Source of the DNA: Favolaschia claudopus
Taxonomy: Eukaryota > Basidiomycota > Agaricomycetes > Agaricales > Mycenaceae
NCBI GenBank assembly: GCA_037176885.1
Contig: JAWWNJ010000052.1
Span: forward strand, 62,001-126,000
Length of the DNA: 64,000 bases
Direction of reading: 5' to 3'
In this document: positions 22,607 through 32,737 of the stretch, piece by piece
Layout of the letters: each line of letters opens with the position of its first letter
How positions within the stretch are numbered: the stretch's first letter is position 1
Made by a program: the position numbers and the translations under genes
Notes under the pieces: model-generated
Told to the model about the DNA's origin: nothing
Seen by the model: only the letters and a program-made list of their open reading frames with translations
Databases searched by the model: none

Positions 22607-23249
22607 TCGGGCATGTTCTCGACACAGTAGAGTACATTATAGTGCTGCCTGGAATATAATCTTTGCTTTGATACAGTGCAAGAATTTGAGTTAACAGCTT
22701 GTTCGGGTTATTAGGACTCAATATTCGCTGAGAATCAGCGCAATAACCATTTTAGTGGCACTATGGACATCCAAAGAGCATGAAATAATTTTATTAAGCA
22801 GTAAATATTCAGCAATCCGACGATGGACGCGAAAGATTGAGACGCAAACATAAGGCACGTGACCGTGTAGTCGCTACGTCCTGTGTCTCGTTTCCATTAT
22901 GCCGTCTCTCCCAATTCTACCTACACACTTACTTACCTACCGACGGGCCATGATCTCGATGGCCAATCATGTCATATGCTTCTCAATGCACTTCATTTGC
23001 CCGTGCCACGACACTCCCATCATATTCAGCTTCGCCCCTTCGACTTGCCTGTGGTCTTCCTGCCCATCATACTGCTGCATCTCAAACCCATTTCCATATC
23101 CCTTCCTCATCCGCCCTGACACATCACCATCCGTTCCGTCTTCTCTTTCCCCTGGACTCGACTTCTGGCCTCCACATTCACCTGCTTCGCAACAGCACCC
23201 ATTTTTCCCTCCGACTTTTTTTTTCTTCCGCAAAACCTACAAATATGGA
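22607..23249. other. no recognisable gene
   Basis: Frames from 22883 onward are rich in S, P, H and F and have no recognised domain; they end in the hAT-type MITE. Confidence 0.35.
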
Positions 23250-23564
23250 AGGCCCCGGGAAGCTCCTGCAATTAAAAGGATGGTCCCGAAAAGTGGCTTT
23301 TTCAGGGCCAAAAATCGCGATTTCCTTGTCCGAAAAGTGGCTTTTTGAGGCCCAAAATCCGCGAGGTCTGTGGCTTTTTTAGACCAAATGTGAGCGAAAA
23401 TTGACTTAAATCACTCATCGGCACCGGGGGCCGGTCAAGTTTCATGTGATAAGGCCTGTCCGAAAAGTGGCTTTTTGAGCCAAAATTCGCCAAAACGAGT
23501 GGCTTTTTGAGGCCAAAATCGCAGAATTTTCGGGACCATCCTTTGCAGGAGCTTCCCGGGGCCT
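23250..23564. mobile_element. 315-bp hAT-type MITE with internal short repeats
   Basis: Termini AGGCCCCGGGAAGCTCCTGC and complement, flanked by a perfect 8-bp duplication AATATGGA (23242-23249 and 23565-23572). The interior holds five spaced copies of a word near GTGGCTTTTTGAGGCCAAAA, four of them preceded by CCGAAAA or similar. Non-coding. Confidence 0.88.
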
Positions 23565-23572
23565 AATATGGA

Positions 23573-24575
23573 GGAATAATTTTTCTTCATGCAGATCCTG
23601 CTCAGCGTCTTCGCATGGACTACATGAAGAAAAAGTGGGGGGCTGTAGGGGATGTATAGGGAGTGCATACCCTGAGTCTATGCATAGCGTAGACTCAGAG
23701 GCTGCTGGAGCGTCAGCTCTATAGCGCCAGGGATGCACTCAACATACCCTGCAGGTCGGACAGGAGCAATACGGGCTGGCCTAAACAGCTACAAGGTGCT
23801 GCCTTGAGGGAAGACTTGGAGCATTGCTGGGGCGATACTGCAGAGTCTATGCATTAGAGGCTATGCCTCCATAGCTCTGCTATTCCCCCCAGCGTGCATA
23901 CCCCGAGTCTGTGACTCGCAGCGGGCAGAGCATTAGCAGATCCTGGCGTCTGGGATGCACCATAGCTCATACCTCTTTCCAGACGAGAGCAACAGAGGCT
24001 GGCCCAAGGATCTCTGTGGAGCTAGAGCTTAGCCAGGGCGCACTGCAGGCGCAGTCCAGAGTCTACAGATGAAGACCTTCCTTGTGTGGCTCTGCTAGCT
24101 GGCTGCCAGCTGGGGATAGGCAGCATGCCATTGCGGCAGCCATTGATGCAGAGCATCCTGCCGCATTCTCCAATAAAGCTGGCCAACTTTTTCTTTCTTT
24201 GGGAATCTCTTCATCCTAGCGATGCAGAGTCTGGGGGGCCATTGTGATGCTATCATGGGATGAGCATACTCAATTTCTGCTTCATGCAGGCACCAACCGT
24301 GTGGGGGGCACTGTGATAGGGCTATATTATATTTACTTACTTACACGCTTGCTACCTTACATTCCGCTTGTCAACTATTACATAATGATAATCTTGCTTA
24401 ACTTTGAGCACCATATCCTACTGTTAAGAGGGATCTCAACGAGCGGCGGCGCTACCGCCGAAGGCTAACCACCCAGGACCCGTTGCTAGCCTGAACATGC
24501 GTATAACTGTTCCCCGTGCCTCCTAGGTCACAGGAGCCCGACTGAGGGTCATACAATCCCTTACCGATGGGTTAC
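23573..24575. other. repeat-like region without recognised gene
   Basis: Contains several self-similar words such as GCAGAGTCTATGC, AGAGGCTATGCCTCCATAGC and CAGCTGGCAGC, in no regular array. No frame is convincing. It may be the LTR or 3' part of the retrotransposon whose Gag lies just downstream on the minus strand. Confidence 0.3.
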
Positions 24576-24913
24576 AATGGCCTTGCGACTCACGACGACC
24601 TCCTCCTCCTCTGCTCTTCCTCTACGGACACCGTCTAGCGCCGTAGTGGCTGCTTCGGAGGTCCTGCTTCAATACCGTGAAGCCATGCGAACTGGATGCA
24701 AGACGACCCGCATCACACCTCACAGCTCACCCCCTCTTCAAGATTCATCGCCCCGACGAAGACCAAAGCCCAGTAGAATGAACGATCCTTCAAAATTCTG
24801 GATCGCCACGGAAGAGTAGATTGCCCTGGGAGTCAATCCGCGCGTCAGACGCAGACACTGCACCGCCTCGCCGTGCCGTCTGTTGTCGACGTCCCCTTTC
24901 AGGTCGAACAGCG

Positions 24914-25700
24914 TCAATGGCCATGGGCGAAGGAGCTGCTGAGCGTGGAGAGGGGGATGGGACAGCAGTGGGCATGGCCACCGAGGGGACATGAGGAGTA
25001 GAGCTGGGGTGGGGAGTAGGGAATAGGGGATGCCATTACCTGCGTAGGAATAGAGGTGGTAGCAGGGATATGGGGTAGAAAGTGAGAGGCGGGGTAAGAA
25101 GACTCCTGTGGTGCGAATCGCACCCCAGACTTCCTTGGTCGTATAGCGGCGCCAGCTGGGCGCAGCTGAGCACTGGCCGCTGGAGGGGGTCGAACTGAAG
25201 CAGGGGCCAGAGGCAAATAGGGAGGGTGTGCGCGCTTCTTCAGCGGGCAAGCGCCCTCACTTGAAACGTCCAGCGAAACCAGCGCCGGGCTAGGAGGGGG
25301 AGGGGCAAGGTCCCCAGAAGGGCGTGACGGACCGTTCTTCTTGGAGCGGATACGCTTACGCATGAACCGCTGCCCAAGCGCAATCAGCGCTTCACCGACT
25401 TGCTGGTCGGTACCACGGATAGAGACACGGTGTTTCAGGGGGGAAGCCTTATCCGTATAGGCTCGAAGCTGGGCGCCGGAGCAGTGATGGAGACACTTAC
25501 CACCACGGCCAACGATATGCCCGACAACTGAGTCAGGCACCACAAGCGTACAGGAGTAGCGGAACGGTGAGTCCTCAGCAGTAGGGAGGGTTTCGGCAAG
25601 TGGTATGGTGGTGTGGCCGACAGCGATGATAGCAGGGGTAGGGGCTGGAGTTGTAGGGGCAGAGCCCCAGCGAGCACCATCCCAGTGGGAGCGCCAGGCG
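24914..25700 (-). pseudogene. retrotransposon Gag-like protein with KH domain
   Basis: Minus-strand frame with a single KH-type RNA-binding domain: VVPDSVVGHIVGRGGKCL gives strand 1, helix and the GRGG loop (GxxG), then SGAQLRAYTD and HRVSIRGTDQQVGEALIALG complete the fold. A basic patch (RFMRKRIRSKKNG) and a long proline-rich tail follow. The frame continues upstream to near 25700 (TIPLAETLPTAEDSPFRYSC). A second overlapping frame (25435-26043) holds SELERLHDRLHRLEF, the coiled stretch that usually precedes the KH domain in this family, so a frameshift separates the two. I associate this arrangement with LTR-retrotransposon Gag proteins of basidiomycetes; no protease, RT or integrase follows. 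Confidence 0.6.
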
Positions 25701-26175
25701 TGCCCCCGGTAAAAGCTGCAGCGTCTCCAAACTCAAGGCGATGGAGGCGATCATGAAGGCGCTCCAGTTCGCTTCGCAGTAGGAATAGAGATCCTGAGGG
25801 GCCGAGGGGGTTGCCATAACAAGGGAGGTGTGAGGTCGATGGTAGGGTGAGGGCAGAGTAGGAGGTAGAGTGGTCGACTGGGGCTAGGAGAGTGCCAGAG
25901 TCGAATAGAAGGTTTGTTATGCTGTGAGGGGAGAAGGGCCCAGGAACCAAGTTGATAACAAACCTGGGGATCTCTGATCCCCAGCGGACTATGTACTCTA
26001 TATACAAGAGGTGACGTAAGATATGACATAAGTAGCACAGCATGATGTCTTCTGGACAGAGAACTTCTACTCAAGTCGGGACACCGGCTCCCATGGCCGC
26101 GCGTCTCGCCTATTGTACTGGCCGCATAGCCACTTGCCCTCCACCGTCCTGAGGACCGGAATCCTGATTACATTA

Positions 26176-26556
26176 GAGCCTGTTCGGATACCAGTAACCG
26201 TTACACTAACCAGTAGCACTTTTCCTTATATGGTAGCCGTGGTAATCCATCGTCTCCTCGGAAGTTCTGCGGCGTGACATCCCATTTGGGTTGGGTTGCC
26301 TCCTGTGTTGCCAACTGTGTCCGTTACACCTCATGTTTATAGGTATTCTTGAACATTATGACTTTGGACACGAGCTGAAGAAAAAACGCCGCAAAAATCG
26401 CGTCCCTTTGATGAAAAGCACGTATTTTCGGTGGCCCAAACACCTAGCATCACAAGGTGTCACAGTTTGATCAACCTCACCTAAGATTTCCACGACCACC
26501 ATATAAGGAAAACAGCGACTGGTTACTGTAACGGTTACTGGTATCCGAACAGGCTC
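26176..26556. mobile_element. 381-bp PIF/Harbinger (Tourist-like) MITE
   Basis: Termini GAGCCTGTTCGGATACCAGT and complement, arms about 60 bp, flanked by TTA on both sides (26173-26175 and 26557-26559). A 3-bp TTA/TAA duplication and a GRGCCTGTT start are the signature of Harbinger/Tourist elements. Non-coding. Confidence 0.85.
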
Positions 26557-26585
26557 TTACAGTCATATCGCAGGAAGCGGACTCG

Positions 26586-27230
26586 TAGTGTTGCCGCGGC
26601 TTGGCTCGGCTCCGGCTAGCCAACTGAGCTGAGCTATTTTAAGCTGAGCTGAGCCAGGGCGGCTTCACGTGGCTTGGCTCAGGCTCGAGCCGGCTTGAGC
26701 CCGGCTCAGCCGCAGCTCGAGCACAATTTTGTTCGGGCTCCGGTGTCGTTGCCCAATGGATACAAACACTGTTTAAATACACATCTACCATCCCCCAATG
26801 CCTTTCATCTCCAGACTTCACGTCTGGGTTGTCATTTGTAGCGCTTTCCGCCACCATGAGAAAATGTGTTTAAAAATAAATTTAATCAAGATTTAGCGAG
26901 TAACGTGGCTCGCAGGTGTCGACAGCGTCAAGATAGCCTGCGAGTATTCTCAAAAGACTAGAAAAGGTGTCTATAATATGCTATTCCTATGTTGTGCAGT
27001 CCATATACAGTGCTTAAATTGCAGCTTTGTGAAAAGCTTGCTGAGCCGTTGCTGAGTGGGTGAGCCGCAAGCCACGTAAGCCGGCCGTCAAAAATAGCTC
27101 GGCTCGGCTTTTTGCGGTGATGGCTCTAGACCGGCCGTCAAAAATAGCTCGGCTCGGCTTTTTGCGGTGATGGCTCTAGAGCCATCAAAAGCCGAGCCGA
27201 GCTAGCCGAAGCCGAGCCGCGGCAACACTA
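26586..27230. mobile_element. 645-bp hAT-like foldback element
   Basis: Ends TAGTGTTGCCGCGGC and complement fit the hAT terminal consensus, and subterminal GCTCGGCT/AGCCGAGC words fill both arms. No 8-bp duplication is found in the flanks (CGGACTCG versus ACTTAGCC), so it has moved by recombination or the flanks have decayed. Confidence 0.65.
27081..27180. repeat. 50-bp exact tandem duplication
   Basis: The unit starting CCGGCCGTCAAAAATAGCTC is present twice head to tail (27081-27130, 27131-27180), inside the right arm of the 645-bp element. Perfect identity suggests a recent duplication, or an assembly artefact. Confidence 0.9.
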
Positions 27231-27611
27231 ACTTAGCCTTCGAGAACTTCAAGTTCGTACCATACACAGTGCTGACAACCGTCGGCCCGCGAGTCGTACA
27301 GCCGAGACGAAGACGAGTTCTCCAGTAAGTTGGATGGTCGTGAAGAGGGTTCGGTTCCAACCCGCTGGCACGTTTTAATTTTTATCGTGAAACTGGGTTT
27401 TTTTTTTTTTTTCTGGTTTTGTTTTGTTTTTGGGACACCGTACTTTTTTGCCGGCGAGTCCCTTGTTTCCTAACGTGAATAGGATATGTTTGGCGCCTTT
27501 TCTTTTTCTTAATAATTCTATGGAGCAGCACATCATCAAAAATACCACAGACCACTTGTTTGAAGTCAGTCTATTAAGGTTTTCTTGAGAAGCAAAAATG
27601 TGCATTCATTA

Positions 27612-27690
27612 GAGGGTTTGCGAAGAGCCATTGAATGGCTACCGATTTCCGTATTAGGAAACTTTGATGGGCTAAACTTTCATGTAGAAG
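27612..27690. mobile_element. fragment of a GAGGGTTTGCG foldback element
   Basis: TTAGAGGGTTTGCGAAGAGC and the next about 70 bp match the reverse complement of about 46530-46630, the right arm of a nested element there. No second arm here. Confidence 0.6.
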
Positions 27691-27777
27691 TCAAGAGGCA
27701 CTATAATTTGTCTCCATTCAGTGGGGCAAATAATAACGATGCCGGAAGAAAGTCATAGTTCATCGCATTAGCGGATA

Positions 27778-28808
27778 CTGTACTATTTCGACCATAACTT
27801 CAGCCGCTGTGACCTGTGACCACTTAACTTCACTTTTTCACTAATTCAAACTGCCTTTTTAGAAAATTTTCGGCGTTTTCCGGGCTGTTTTTGATGGGAA
27901 ACCGGGCCTGTGACCTGTGACTACTTTCAAATAACCTCAACGCGTGTACCTTTAATGTCCCAGGGTATTCCTTTTCTGTCCCGGCGATCATATTTCTGTC
28001 CTTCTGATCAGGCCGCTATGTCCACGGCACCAATGATTGTTGTCCCTCTGGTTAGAGATTTCTGTCCGTGTGCTCAAACAAATGAAGCTGCTTGTTATGA
28101 ATATTCAGTCCACAGTATAAGAAATTACAGTCCTTTCCCTAAGCAATTTATGTCCTCCGGTCATCACTTTCTTGTCCGGCCATCATTTGATTTCGGTCCG
28201 GCCCACAAGCACTTTCTGCCCGATCTTTATGGATCTCACCAAGGGTCCTACCAAACCTTTTGATGTTGTATACCTTCATGATCCGTCTTTGAAGCAGATT
28301 CCAGGAAAAATTTTTCTGAGGCTATATCTCGAAATTCTAGTGCTGTACAGCGCAAACAAGCAGAGTGTCCCAATTAGGAAAAACTCAGTGTTCAGCCAGT
28401 TCGATTCTCGCTGGATTGAAGAATCCATGGCTTCTATTTAGCTACAGTGCCAGATACGACTATGTCGTAGGGAGGTAAGTGATGGGACTGCCAGTCTGCA
28501 AGGATCATTTGCCGTGACTCCGATGAGTCCGATCAAGACCATATTTCCCGATATGGTCCGATGTTCTGAGAGGAGATTTAATTTTCTAAACCGTCCAGAT
28601 ACGCAGGGGACACCTATAGGTAGTCTATATGGGCTGGGGAAACCCAAATATGCTGTTTCCATAAAGACGGGACAGAAGGACAATACCTGGGACAGAATCA
28701 TTTTGTCAGGGACAGGAAGACAATGCCCGAGGACATCATACGGTTTTGCAACCTCAATTCAGGTCCGGCTGTGACCTGGGACATGAAGTTGTGGTCGAAA
28801 TAGTACAG
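27778..28808. mobile_element. 1031-bp TA-target element
   Basis: Inverted ends CTGTACTATTTCGACCATAA and near-complement, flanked by TA (27776-27777, 28809-28810). The left half is studded with TGTCC/GTCC words, the right half with the complementary GGGACA/GGACA, a mirrored subterminal arrangement. Frames such as 27910-28263 are made of these repeats and are not taken as genes. Confidence 0.8.
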
Positions 28809-29042
28809 TAATCGGCAATCCAATGGAAGTCAATCCAGGCAGGGTCAGTAGTACACACCAGCGAGGAACACCCACCTGTCGGAAAGTATTTTCGATCATT
28901 GCTTTACCAAGAAATCGGGGGTAAATAGGAAACCCAGCACAAGTAAGGGCGAGCGTCAGGAAAATAATTTTGTTCATCGCTCTAGCGATGGAAAATCAGA
29001 AGTCCAACGGAAGTAACTCCGCGGGGAACAATACGCCAAGTA

Positions 29043-29287
29043 CTGTATCATTTCGACCGATTGTTCACTGGCTGTTACGCGTTACGCGTTTTGTCAATTG
29101 TTCACAGCCCGGCAATCAGCGAGAAATTACCCGATATAGTAGTCCGGCAGCAGCCGGACCGGAAATTTTGACATTTTCTTGCCTTTTTAGGGGGAAAAGT
29201 CGTCCGTTACACGTTACGGGCTGCAAAATTGTTCAGTTCACAATGGGCCGTTACCCGTTATGTGAACAATCGGTCGAAATGATACAG
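29043..29287. mobile_element. 245-bp TA MITE
   Basis: Ends CTGTATCATTTCGACCGATT and complement, flanked by TA (29041-29042, 29288-29289). Interior has GTTACGCGTTACGCG and GTCCGGCAGCAGCCGGAC short palindromes. Related copies at 44873 (left end) and 47436-47668 (right part). Confidence 0.88.
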
Positions 29288-29289
29288 TA

Positions 29290-30078
29290 GCGTGGAGCAC
29301 TGGGGCTGATCCACATTTGACTGTATAAGCTACGCGCTGCATTCACTTACTACAGTATGAAACATGCTTCAAACATCTATGTAGCTCAGCGGAGGATGTT
29401 CTCACGCTGCAACCACCACGACGAAAATCAGCCCGCGACGAAATTAGTCCCTTGGACTACATTGCCGCCCCAAAAGTTGGCTAACAGCACCCATGAACCC
29501 ACCAGACCCCATCCCGATGCATATGCTGCCCACCATCTTCCGAATGATCTTCGCCTCGAAAACCTGCTGGACTCGACCCTCGCCACAGTGACGATCATAC
29601 TTGACAACGACCCAATTTTGACCTTATCGGACCATGCGGAACAGGCCTTTCGTGCCCTGTGTCGGCGCATTGACCTGAGCAACCGCTCTGCGCCCGCTAG
29701 CGAGGAAGTAGCACCCGCTGCTCCGGCTCCAACGACTAAACGCTATTGACCCAACACTGTCGCGGGCACGTGACCCGGTGATCTCCGCATGATGGTCGTC
29801 TTCCGGGCGCCCGGACTTGGAGATATTGTCGCGCATCCTTGAGCAGCAGCTAAAGTTCAAGTCCAGCTTTTCATAGCTGTTCAAGAACGAGAAGCGCAGA
29901 AAAGAGGGCAAAGCTGAAGGGGCTTGTATAGCTTCGTGAAAAATTAAGTCCGTTTCATTTTTTGAAGCCAAATCATTACTTAAAACAAGACATTAGAGGA
30001 AAGCTTGAGAAAAGCCTGAAAGCGGGTAAAAGCTCATTCAAACCATTCGTTCTCGTGGAAACTCAGGTCAAAGCATTA
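29290..30078. other. no recognisable gene
   Basis: A frame at 29357-29749 (130 codons) reads as a low-complexity protein with no domain that I know. It ends AAACGCTATTGACCCAAC, a word repeated at about 54198, so it may be part of a dispersed repeat. Confidence 0.3.
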
Positions 30079-30263
30079 GAGCCTTTGCGGTAGCTGCTGG
30101 CGGCTAATTTTTCTCACGACCCACTAAGCACCGGGTCTCAAGTAAGCCACCCTGAGCAGCTGTTATGAAGGACATCTCAAGGTGGCTAACTTGGCCCAGT
30201 AGCATCAGCAGTCGTTGTGTGGCACGAGCCGCCAGTTCGTGTGGCGGCTCACCGCAAAGGCTC
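30079..30263. mobile_element. 185-bp foldback element GAGCCTTTGCGG
   Basis: GAGCCTTTGCGGT at the left and its exact complement at the right, TA on both outer sides. Inner arms share GGCGGCT words. Related to the 409-bp element at 46384-46792. Confidence 0.65.
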
Positions 30264-30289
30264 TATTGAACAAACATTGAAACTGTATA

Positions 30290-30746
30290 CAGTTGAACAT
30301 CTCATAATGCATATGCTCACAATGCATAAACCTCATTCTGCGGGGTCCACCAACTTGGTGGGCTGGTGTTTTATGCATTTTCTCATATTGCCTAATGCAT
30401 AAGGTTTGGGGCAAGTTTTTAGTGCATTATGCATTATGAGATCGCAAAATTGATACAATTTGGTGGCAATTTGGCCGTTTGTGTCACTCTTCTAACGCAT
30501 ATGGGTACTATTCACGTCAAAAACACCAGTTTATAACTTGTTACATGATTTTGACCGCTTTTACGACAACTGGTGGACAATCCGGCATCTGCCGCACTTC
30601 CGTATATAGTAAATTCGTGACAATGTCACACATGTCACACTGTGTGACAGTATGTAGGAATGCATATTGCTCATAATGCATAGCGTCCGTGTAATGCATA
30701 GCGCTTGTGGGTCCACGGACGCTATGCATTATGAGATGTTCAACTG
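30290..30746. mobile_element. 457-bp TA element rich in ATGCAT
   Basis: Exact inverted ends of about 26 bp starting CAGTTGAACATCTCATAATG, flanked by TA (30288-30289, 30747-30748). The interior has many ATGCATT/AATGCAT palindromes and a TGTCACAC...GTGTGACA hairpin. Non-coding. Confidence 0.82.
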
Positions 30747-31656
30747 TATTAGAGACTTTGCGCAAAGCCACCGGGAGCCACCAGTAACCATATGAAGTTT
30801 GATTAAACAACCCCTGTCTCGACAGTAAATCAGGTTAAGCCATCGTTTACTTAAACAGCCAGTAGGCGGCGCACCGGGCTGTTTAACGAGGATTAAGCAC
30901 GACTTTTGAACAGTGTTGAACAAAACCGTTCAAATCGGTGTTCATCAATCAATTATATTGAGCGTAATATACTGAATACATTGATCTATAGATTACCAGA
31001 ACAGGATTGATCAGTGCTAATCCGACAGAAAGGAATCAAGCGGCAAACTGACAGTAGCAAGTCAGTGCGTGAGGGGCCAAATGAGTGGACGCGACGTACA
31101 GTAGTACGGACATATGAGTGACAGAGAGCAGACAGGGTGGACAGCAGAAGAGGGAGGGAGAAGGTGACTGCGGAGAGGAGGCGCCGTGGCCGGTACTTGG
31201 TCACTCGCGACTATGGGGGCAGGTCAGTGTCAAGTCCGGGGACGGAACCAGCGCGTACCACTTGATGCGTCGACGAGTGAGCTCCTTCGACCATAGAGGG
31301 GGGAAGGGAGCTGTGGGGGCCGCAGTGAGTTCGGTGCATCAGCATGAAGGAGGTTGTATGAGACGGGACGGGTGACGAATGGGAGAGGACGAGAGCTGAC
31401 GAGTTCGGCGGGTGGTGGGGGAAAGTAAAGAGCGGCGTGACGATTGTGACACAACAAACAATTTCCCATAGGCACGTGTCTTCGGTAAATCCTCTTTGCC
31501 GAGGCATTGCCGCGGAGTTTGCCATGCTGGTGCCACGCTGTCGCGACTTCGTGTTTTGCCGTCTACGAATCAAACCTCTCTCGAATCCGAACTTCTGCTG
31601 AATAGTTGCCAATTTAAACCTGGGATTTTTGCTCTTGTTATCGTCGTTTTACTCTA

Positions 31657-32098
31657 AGATAGGCCGCATCCATAGACAGCTAGCTGTGACCGTGACTGGT
31701 CATAAATGTCTAGTTTTCGACCACTTTGTTTATATCTCCACATTGAGGGCGTAAATGAAAAATCTGTTCCGTCAATCGATGTACAGATAGTCTGGCTAGG
31801 TTCTCCCAAAATTTCAAGGTGATTCAGGCTGTATCCAAGAAGGAGATAGATTTTTAGTCCGGCTGCTCACAAAATTGGGGTTTTACAAGATCCCCCATCA
31901 AAATTCTATCTCCTCCCTCAAAACCACCTTAACTACTTTATAATTTGGGGAGAATCCAGCCAGATTACCTCCCTATTGATTGACGGAACAGATTTCTTAT
32001 TTTCTTCTCCGTTGTCGAGATATGAGGGAGATGGTCGAAAATTAGGCTTTTGTGACCAATCACGGTCACAGCTAGCTGTCTATGGATGCGGCCTATCT
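31657..32098. mobile_element. 442-bp foldback MITE (in copy C)
   Basis: Third copy of the AGATAGGCCGCATCC palindrome, TA at 31655-31656 and 32099-32100. Serves as the empty-site reference for the 884-bp insertion in copy A. Confidence 0.88.
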
Positions 32099-32192
32099 TA
32101 CTTAAACTTCCTTCTGTTCAAGCTGTTTTGGCTCTGGAGTCTGCACCCGTTCGAGTCAAGAAGAACTTAAGTTCAACTTAAGTTCGAGGAAT

Positions 32193-32737
32193 ATGTTCTC
32201 TCATGATGTACTAGTAATTCTTTTGTCTCGGGTCTTCCGACTCTCCTCTGGACTTCAACGCAACACTTTGCCGTGAATATACCAAATAGTCAAGGCTCTG
32301 CCTGTCTAACACCTATAGCTCGCTCGCTCATGATAAATCCTGTATGGTTGACCTTGACTGACTTTTTTTCCCTAGGCCTCTCTGTCATATTCAGACCTCG
32401 CTGAACTACTATGATCTTGACCGGATTCAAGTGAACTTCGACCGCCGCAAGTAAGATTTTTTCCTACCGTTCAGTGTGCGGATTGATTGATGTTTGAAAT
32501 TCATTGCGTACTTCAATTCCGACTGACAATCGCGTAAAGTCCGACAGGCAAGGCAAGCATGTAAGTACTTGGGAGGTTCTGTGGAGTGAGAGTTGGTCAG
32601 CACAAGGAATTAATCGTGATAGCTTCCCTGGAGGATCCCCTGCCGCAACGGTGACTCCGTTGTTTAGACAAGACAGTTTTGAACGTGTAGTTGAGCAAGT
32701 TGCCAATCTCGAGGCAGTACAAAGGTGGAATCTCTGG
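32193..32737 (+). CDS. candidate multi-exon ORF inside the long repeat, unknown function
   Basis: Not recognised. Starting at ATG 32193, segments 32193-32272, 32376-32450, 32540-32560 and 32623-32737 can be joined through GT-AG sites (donors gtgaat, gtaaga, gtaagt; first acceptor follows a CTGAC branch-like word and ttttttccctag) into 97 codons with no stop. Readable parts are MFSHDVLVILLSRVFRLSSG, NYYDLDRIQVNFDRR and DSFERVVEQVANLEAVQRW. The 21-nt third exon is weakly supported. The 3' end is unresolved: a further donor follows at 32738 and no downstream exon is convincing. The same bases exist in copy A (minus strand); copy B has a one-base insertion. It could be a captured gene piece or chance. 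Confidence 0.3.

Noticed and set aside
23250..23564. Spaced short repeats as a CRISPR-like array
   Set aside because: Repeats are imperfect, spacing is irregular, and the whole unit is bounded by TIRs and an 8-bp target duplication of a hAT MITE in a eukaryotic genome.
26586..27230. 8-bp target duplication for the TAGTGTTGCC element
   Set aside because: Flanks CGGACTCG and ACTTAGCC do not match, so only the inverted ends are reported.
29357..29749. 130-codon frame
   Set aside because: No recognised domain, and its end is shared with a dispersed repeat.
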